A DNA stretch of 37,575 nt, from assembly GCA_902802825.1 (NCBI GenBank), contig CADCNV010000005.1:1-37575 (forward strand), in the 5' to 3' direction. Shown here piece after piece: positions 33,473 through 37,575 of the stretch. Each line of letters opens with the position of its first letter. Position 1 is the first letter of the stretch. The position numbers and the translations under genes are program-made. The stretch comes from an uncultured bacterium. GTDB taxonomy: Bacteria; Cyanobacteriota; Vampirovibrionia; Gastranaerophilales; Gastranaerophilaceae. The notes beneath the pieces are model-generated. The model was given only the letters and a program-made list of their open reading frames with translations. It was not told the origin of the DNA and did no database searches.

Positions 33473-33676
33473 CTATTCTTCAGATAAAAACTGTGGCAAT
33501 TCAACATCCGGAGTACCGATAACTCTGACAAGTTCCAAAACAGATGCCTTCATTTGACATTTTTGAGATGAACCACTGAAAAAATCTTTATAAAAACAAC
33601 CTTCGCAATTGCATCCGCGTTTATAACATTCTACTGCCGTAGTTGTCCAACGTCTTACTGCAACTGCTCTTCCCAT
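33473..33676 (-). CDS. Small Cys-rich conserved-looking protein
   Basis: A 67-residue protein if it starts at ATG 33676 (73 from an in-frame TTG at 33694). It has an Arg-rich start (GRAVAVRRWTTTAVECY), then CNCEGCFYKDFF and KCQMK: five Cys in a CX4CXCX2C...C pattern that could hold zinc or an iron-sulfur cluster. The end (VLELVRVIGTPDVELPQFL) looks helical. It has its own promoter with a leader of about 120 bases containing a hairpin at 33729-33751, and it reads toward hpf. Function unknown; a translation-linked role is only suggested by hpf. Confidence 0.7.
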   Translation of the reverse strand: MGRAVAVRRWTTTAVECYKRGCNCEGCFYKDFFSGSSQKCQMKASVLELVRVIGTPDVELPQFLSEE

Positions 33677-33728
33677 ATCTCTGCTTCTTAACAATTATAT
33701 ATTCTCCATTTATTCGTACTAAATCTGC

Positions 33729-33751
33729 CGATATCCATAAAGTATATATCG
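33729..33751 (-). promoter_or_regulatory. Hairpin in the leader of the Cys protein gene
   Basis: CGATAT with ATATCG (6 bp) around an 11-base loop, about 55 bases before the start codon and after the promoter at 33804-33831. Confidence 0.4.
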
Positions 33752-33795
33752 ACGTATCTCCCCTAAAGCCCGTCAAATCAATGACTTTCAACTCT

Positions 33796-33850
33796 ATATC
33801 AACATTATAGGAAATAAGATAAATTTTTCAAGGGTTAATCATGTTGATAT
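33796..33850. promoter_or_regulatory. Inverted 10-mers flanking a promoter
   Basis: ATATCAACAT (33796-33805) and its reverse complement ATGTTGATAT (33841-33850) bracket the minus-strand promoter. One overlaps the -10 box and the other lies just beyond the -35 box. This could bind a repressor that loops across the promoter. Confidence 0.5.
33804..33831 (-). promoter_or_regulatory. Promoter of the Cys protein (and perhaps hpf)
   Basis: Minus-strand TTGAAA (33826-33831), 16-base spacer and TATAAT (33804-33809), start near 33797. Confidence 0.7.
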
Positions 33851-33914
33851 TAAGTTTTGTTACATGCCCTTAAACCCCGCTATATGCGGGCGTAAAGGCA
33901 ATTCGTTCTCCCCC

Positions 33915-33993
33915 GAAACCATGTCATGACATGCTTTTGCGCGCTACGAGATATGCTAAAACCATGTCAATACATGGTTTTACCATGTTTTTT
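33915..33993 (+). promoter_or_regulatory. Tandem CATG hairpins with attenuator-like terminator
   Basis: Two similar hairpins: GAAACCATGT-CATG-ACATGCTTTT (33915-33938) and AAAACCATGT-CAAT-ACATGGTTTT (33958-33981). Beside the second, ACATGG (33972-33977) can instead pair with CCATGT (33983-33988), followed by six T. The two foldings exclude each other, as in an attenuator. A further GC-rich stem CCCGC-TATAT-GCGGG lies near 33877-33891. No gene follows directly. Confidence 0.45.
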
Positions 33994-34052
33994 GATTATT
34001 AAGATTTGTAAAATATTCAATAAATTACTAAAAAATAAGGCATGCCAAAAGT

Positions 34053-34089
34053 AAAAAGGCATGATTCTATCCCTAAATCATGCCTTTTT
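34053..34089. terminator. Terminator of the candidate RNA
   Basis: Stem AAAAAGGCATGATT with AATCATGCCTTTTT (14 bp) and a 9-base loop. On the minus strand it is followed by TTTTTACTTTT. No protein gene on either strand ends here, which is why an RNA gene is suspected. Confidence 0.88.
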
Positions 34090-34212
34090 GCGGAGATAAA
34101 TTAATCAGGTCATGCGTTATCCGAAAAATTATCGTCCGCCGGATTGTATTTCGTCCTGTTGTTGCATGTCCGCTGAATGTCGCGGTGTAACTCGACGATA
34201 TGAATACAATCC
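34053..34212 (-). ncRNA. Candidate small structured RNA
   Basis: A minus-strand transcript of about 160 bases can be drawn. A TATAAT lies at 34218-34223, and about seven bases later the sequence begins GGATTGTATT (34212-34203), which pairs perfectly with AATACAATCC (34150-34141). Inside, TCGTC/GACGA and CCGC/GCGG extend the fold. The 3' end is a 14-bp terminator (34053-34089). Six GGA triplets occur, several at stem edges. No open frame of note is present. It is not tmRNA, SRP RNA or RNase P by their signature motifs. Existence is likely; identity is unknown. Confidence 0.55.
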
Positions 34213-34217
34213 ACATT

Positions 34218-34246
34218 ATTATAATAGATTTATTTATGTCTGTTTT
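34218..34246 (-). promoter_or_regulatory. Promoter of the candidate RNA
   Basis: TATAAT (34218-34223) on the minus strand with a weak AAAACA (34241-34246) at the -35 distance (17-base spacer). The predicted start coincides with the first base of the RNA's long stem. Confidence 0.5.
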
Positions 34247-34343
34247 CATTGTGCTTAAGTGGAATTTTTATCTTGTTATCTTATGCTTTCGGGCAATAGA
34301 AATTATTTTTGTGCAGAAAAATATTAAAGAAAAGGAGTGATGT

Positions 34344-34745
34344 ATGGTTTGCAAAATGTTGTTTTTTGATTACAGAGATGGGGAAAAATTATTTTTTGAA
34401 AAAAATCAGTTAGATAATTATGAGATAAAATTTTTTACACATGGTCTTAATAAAAAAACTGTGCGTGAATTATCCGAGGAAGATTTGGAACATACGAGTG
34501 CACTCAATATTTATATTCCGTCTATATTAAGCGAAGATGTAATAAAGCAATTCAAAAATTTGAGGGTAATTGCGACACGTTCTGAGGATGTTAAACATAT
34601 TAATCTTAAAACTTGTCTTGAGAGAAATATTGCGGTCGTAAATGTCGAAATGCTGCCAAAGGATTGTGAATACAGAATAGTGCAAAAATCAATAGAGGCA
34701 GTTACAAGTGTTTTATGCGGCTGCAAAGAATTTCGCATTGTATAA
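34344..34745 (+). CDS. Stand-alone D-2-hydroxyacid dehydrogenase N-terminal-like domain
   Basis: A 133-residue protein resembling only the substrate-binding half of D-isomer 2-hydroxyacid dehydrogenases (D-lactate dehydrogenase type): LNIYIPSILSEDVIKQFKNLRVIATRSEDVKHINLKTCLERNIAVVNV matches the usual run-up to the NAD domain (most clearly LRVIATRS and CLERNIAVVNV). It stops at the point where the NAD-binding domain should begin; no GxGxxG motif is present on any nearby frame. AAAGGAGTG precedes the ATG, so it is set up to be translated. It could be a truncated relic or a domain reused for binding. Its stop abuts that of convergent ubiE. Confidence 0.65.
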   Translation: MVCKMLFFDYRDGEKLFFEKNQLDNYEIKFFTHGLNKKTVRELSEEDLEHTSALNIYIPSILSEDVIKQFKNLRVIATRSEDVKHINLKTCLERNIAVVNVEMLPKDCEYRIVQKSIEAVTSVLCGCKEFRIV

Positions 34746-35411
34746 TTATTTTTGAAAAATTTGGTAAGAGATAACTCCAAATAGAAAGTCTTGTCTTTTA
34801 TACAATTTAAAACCGTGGTTTTCAAATTCTTCAATAAGTTCATCCGGCTCGGGGTATTCTTTTTTGGAATTCAATAAATATTTATAGCTTTCAGGATTTG
34901 AACCAAGCAATTTTACGAAAAAAGTCACGATAAAATCAAAAATATTACTTGCGGTGTTGTGTTTGCCAAAATCAAGATGTAAAAATTTACCGCCGTTTTT
35001 TAAAGCTTTATAAATTTCGGATATGGCTTTTTGTCTGTTTTCAATGTTGCGCAAACCAAAACCGATGGTTATAAAATCAAAATCATTTTTAAATGGCAAA
35101 GAAGTACAATCACCCTGCATAAAAACTTTATTTGGATTTTTAATTTTGGCAAGTTTAAGCATTTCAACTGAATTATCAAGTCCTACAACTTTGGTTTTTG
35201 GTGAAATTTTACTGATAATTTTTGTAAAATCTCCTGTTCCGCAGCACAAATCTAAAACATATGAACCGGATTTTATTTTGAGATTTTTTAGTGCTGTTTT
35301 TTTTATAAAATTATGTGTTCCAAGTGATATAAAGTTATTCATTTTGTCGTAATAACCTGATATTTCGTCAAACATTTTTGTAATTTTTTGGGGATTTTTA
35401 TCTGTTGTCAT
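34746..35411 (-). CDS. ubiE: Demethylmenaquinone/2-octaprenyl methyltransferase UbiE/MenG
   Basis: A SAM-dependent methyltransferase for the last or a late step in quinone synthesis. The 221 residues show FDEISGYYDKMN at the start, the SAM motif VLDLCCGTGDFT, and GFGLRNIENRQKAISEIYKALKNGG (best in FGLRNI). In an anaerobe menaquinone is the likelier substrate. It begins four bases after the stop of the lytic transglycosylase gene, so the two are probably co-transcribed. Confidence 0.93.
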   Translation of the reverse strand: MTTDKNPQKITKMFDEISGYYDKMNNFISLGTHNFIKKTALKNLKIKSGSYVLDLCCGTGDFTKIISKISPKTKVVGLDNSVEMLKLAKIKNPNKVFMQGDCTSLPFKNDFDFITIGFGLRNIENRQKAISEIYKALKNGGKFLHLDFGKHNTASNIFDFIVTFFVKLLGSNPESYKYLLNSKKEYPEPDELIEEFENHGFKLYKRQDFLFGVISYQIFQK

Positions 35412-35415
35412 AATA

Positions 35416-37383
35416 CTATTTTTGATAAACTCTCGTGTAGTTCCAATAACTTTTCATAACTTTATAAACATAATTTTTTGTTTCATCATAAGGAATTTGT
35501 TCAGCAAATTCATCAATATCATTATATTTTAGAACATCATTCCACTTTTGAACGGAGCCAATCCCGCCATTGTATGCAGCAACTGCGGAAATATCTTCTT
35601 TATTGAGTGCATTGCGCAATTGAGAATAATATATATTGCCGATTTTGATATTAAGTTCCGGATTAAATAAATCAGATGTATTAAAATCATATCCGTTTTT
35701 TTCGCCTACTTCATGTGCTGTTTCGGGCATAAGCTGCATCAGCCCGACTGCTCCTACTCCTGACTGGGCATCAGGATGGAAATGACTTTCTTCTCTGATT
35801 ATGGCCATAATAAGTGCGATGTCATTTTTAAAATGACCTGCATTATTTTCTACCTGTTTAAAATAATGAAGCGGATATACAAGACGCCATCTGGGATCAT
35901 CTTTTGGCGGTTTGTTTTTTAATTTATTCATTGCTTTTTGCGCAGTATAAATCGAAGTTATAAAATTTCCTTTTTTGTACTGTACCCAGCTTTTTATAAA
36001 TTCGTCTTTAGTGTATTTATTTATCATGTCAAAATCATTTACCAAAATCAAATTATATAATACACTGCCTTTTATCGGGTATTTATACGGGTATTCTATT
36101 GCTTTGTATCCCAAATTTGCGTTCATTACGGAAGAATTAAAGCCCTGTATAATCCAAAAGGCCCTGTATGCGAAATATGAATCAGGAAAATTGTTAATAA
36201 CATTTTTGTAAAAAATTTGATAATCCGGATTATGTGCATATTTCTGTTCAATTTTTGCACGCCAGAACATAACCATATCAAGATTCTCGCTGTCAGGATA
36301 TTTTAGAATAAAATCATCTGCAATTATCTTTGCTCCGGCGTAATTTTTATTCAGAAGTCTTCCAATCATTGCATTTATCATTGCATTTTGTGCGTAATCT
36401 CCGTTAGGGTATGATGCATATAATTCTTCATAACAGTTGTACTTATCCGATTTCGGAGCATTTTTACATTTTAAATTCCATATATAATCTTTATTTGCTC
36501 CGTTTGCTATTTTTAAAAGCTCTGAGCTCGCGTTATAAGAATTTCGGCTGTTGTTGATATATTCATAAACCGCTGAATTATAATCATTTTTGGGAACTTT
36601 ATCAGCATATTTTGAAACTCCGATAATAACTATGCTGTTTGCTTTTACGGGATTACCAAGTTTATATGAATTTTGACTTTCTATTGCCCAATTATCCTTA
36701 GTATCTGCTCTGTTTAAAAATTTCTCCGCATCACTGTACATTCCTGCATTGTAGTATGCTCTGCCAACCAGAGTCAGGTCTGCAGAATTCATCTCCGGCT
36801 TATATATTGTCCAATTTTTTGCTGCCTGAAGAGCCAAACGGCCGTCAGGATATTTGGTTAAATATTCTCTAAACCCCTTTTCAATTTCTGACTTTTTAAG
36901 TTTTGTTTTTGGATTTTCGGATTCAATTTTTGAAATGTAGTATTTTGATGCAACTTTATAATCATCTTCTGCTGCTGTTAAAATTACTTCATTAAAGTAC
37001 TGTTTTGCCTTTTGGGGGTTAGAATCAGAAATCAGCTGGGCTGTTTTATATTTTGCTTCATTACTTAGACGGTTTGCCGGGAAATGTTTAAACAAATATC
37101 TATATGCCTCAATTTCTGAGGCCTCGTCGCTAAGTGCGTGTGCGCACATTGCCTGACGGTATAATGCTGCGGGTTTTAATTTTGAAAAGAAGCCCACTCT
37201 CGAAAACAGGTAATACGCATTTGAATAATCTTTTGAATTATAATTCTCTAATGCCTGAGAATATATTTTTAATGTTTTTTTATGCGGTTGGTAAAAATGC
37301 CCGAAAGCAACACCTGCACAAAGGCATAATGCTAATGTTAATCCTGTAATTGCTATTTTATTCTTATCCAAAAAATCCAACAT
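35416..37383 (-). CDS. Soluble lytic transglycosylase (Slt-type)
   Basis: Cuts peptidoglycan glycan strands, forming anhydromuramic ends. The 655 residues begin with a signal anchor or signal peptide (about 11-30, ITGLTLALCLCAGVAF), followed by about 450 residues of helical, TPR-like repeats, the superhelical ring of Slt enzymes. The C-terminal SLT domain has IIREESHFHPDAQS with the catalytic Glu, GVGAVGLMQLMPETA and SAVAAYNGGIGSVQKW. The layout matches Slt70. ubiE follows on the same strand. Confidence 0.93.
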   Translation of the reverse strand: MLDFLDKNKIAITGLTLALCLCAGVAFGHFYQPHKKTLKIYSQALENYNSKDYSNAYYLFSRVGFFSKLKPAALYRQAMCAHALSDEASEIEAYRYLFKHFPANRLSNEAKYKTAQLISDSNPQKAKQYFNEVILTAAEDDYKVASKYYISKIESENPKTKLKKSEIEKGFREYLTKYPDGRLALQAAKNWTIYKPEMNSADLTLVGRAYYNAGMYSDAEKFLNRADTKDNWAIESQNSYKLGNPVKANSIVIIGVSKYADKVPKNDYNSAVYEYINNSRNSYNASSELLKIANGANKDYIWNLKCKNAPKSDKYNCYEELYASYPNGDYAQNAMINAMIGRLLNKNYAGAKIIADDFILKYPDSENLDMVMFWRAKIEQKYAHNPDYQIFYKNVINNFPDSYFAYRAFWIIQGFNSSVMNANLGYKAIEYPYKYPIKGSVLYNLILVNDFDMINKYTKDEFIKSWVQYKKGNFITSIYTAQKAMNKLKNKPPKDDPRWRLVYPLHYFKQVENNAGHFKNDIALIMAIIREESHFHPDAQSGVGAVGLMQLMPETAHEVGEKNGYDFNTSDLFNPELNIKIGNIYYSQLRNALNKEDISAVAAYNGGIGSVQKWNDVLKYNDIDEFAEQIPYDETKNYVYKVMKSYWNYTRVYQK

Positions 37384-37445
37384 GTTTAAAAATTTTTCTT
37401 TTATAATAAAATTATACCATGTTTTAAATCAAAGAGGATAATAAA

Positions 37446-37575
37446 ATGGCAATTGACCCGAAACTTCAGTCAGAATTGATAGCAATAGGTTGGAATTTAG
37501 TATTTTTACTGATACTTTTCAAAATAATTAATGTAGTGGATAAAAAAATCAGGACAAAAATTCAGAGTCAGGAAT
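37446..37575 (+). CDS. Small membrane protein, cut by the window end
   Basis: The ATG at 37446 follows AGAGGATAATAA and opens a frame of 43 codons to the window edge: MAIDPKLQSELIAIGW, then a hydrophobic helix NLVFLLILFKIINVV and the basic start of a cytoplasmic part. The C-terminus is outside the window. Family not recognised. Confidence 0.65.
   Translation, partial: MAIDPKLQSELIAIGWNLVFLLILFKIINVVDKKIRTKIQSQE

Larger units (their letters stand above)
33695..34343. other. 650-base noncoding region
   Basis: No credible protein gene. It holds, from left to right, the leader and promoter of the Cys protein, the flanking 10-mer repeats, the CATG hairpins, the candidate RNA with its terminator and promoter, and an A/T-rich stretch before the dehydrogenase-like gene. 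CATG occurs about a dozen times between 33839 and 34170. Confidence 0.7.

Noticed and set aside
34053..34212. tmRNA, 6S RNA, SRP RNA or RNase P RNA
   Set aside because: None of their signature motifs (tRNA-like end, long closing stem between both ends, GGAA-loop Alu-like hairpin, GAGGAAAGUCC core) is visible.
1..37575. CRISPR array or complete insertion sequence
   Set aside because: No evenly spaced direct repeats with unique spacers and no transposase gene were found; the only recombinase is a fragment.

Overview
The window is an AT-rich bacterial chromosome segment, roughly two-thirds A+T by eye. It carries an outer-membrane lipid A gene (lpxA), a heptosyltransferase-like GT9 enzyme, an SLH-domain envelope protein, flagellar export genes and anaerobe-style oxygen defence (FprA flavodiiron protein plus ferritin). 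This mix of a Gram-negative envelope, SLH protein, flagella, anaerobic metabolism and several large lineage-specific hypotheticals points to a non-photosynthetic relative of cyanobacteria (Vampirovibrionia/Melainabacteria, probably Gastranaerophilales). That placement is inferred from the gene mix, not proven.

Layout. 1-3100 looks like a worn accessory island: a beta-carbonic anhydrase cut by the window edge, a secreted hypothetical, a WG-repeat exported protein whose signal peptide is out of frame by one homopolymer base, a broken M23 peptidase end and a tyrosine-recombinase remnant beside tRNA-Ser(GCU). 3.4-10.3 kb is housekeeping: a bifunctional nuclease, glmU, purA, fliI, and a three-gene operon of a zinc-ribbon/RGG-like protein, rimM and trmD. 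10.5-17.3 kb holds a secreted Cys-rich metallothionein-like protein, an SLH protein, a CDF metal exporter, an Lrp regulator overlapping an aminotransferase, zupT and dut. 17.3-23.4 kb has manC, the flagellar operon fliN-fliO-fliP-fliQ-fliR (minus strand) and rnhB. 23.5-28.8 kb has two large unknowns around lpxA and a GT9 enzyme. 28.9-32.3 kb has sigma-28 (fliA), Hsp20, FprA and ferritin. 32.3-34.3 kb is the most unusual part: two divergent mini HTH genes with twin palindromic operators, hpf, a small Cys protein, and about 650 bp of noncoding DNA holding an attenuator-like hairpin set and a probable small RNA with its own promoter and terminator. The end has a stand-alone dehydrogenase half-domain, ubiE/menG, an Slt-type lytic transglycosylase and the start of a small membrane protein.

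How genes work together. FliI, FliP/Q/R/O, the FliM/FliN-like switch protein and FliA make a coherent motility set spread over three loci. GlmU, LpxA, the GT9 enzyme, ManC and Slt serve envelope synthesis and turnover. The Cys-rich protein, the CDF exporter and ZupT suggest metal handling. FprA, ferritin and Hsp20 suggest oxygen and protein stress defence. Four convergent or gene-end terminators share the same AAAAGCGG...CCGCTTTT clamp.
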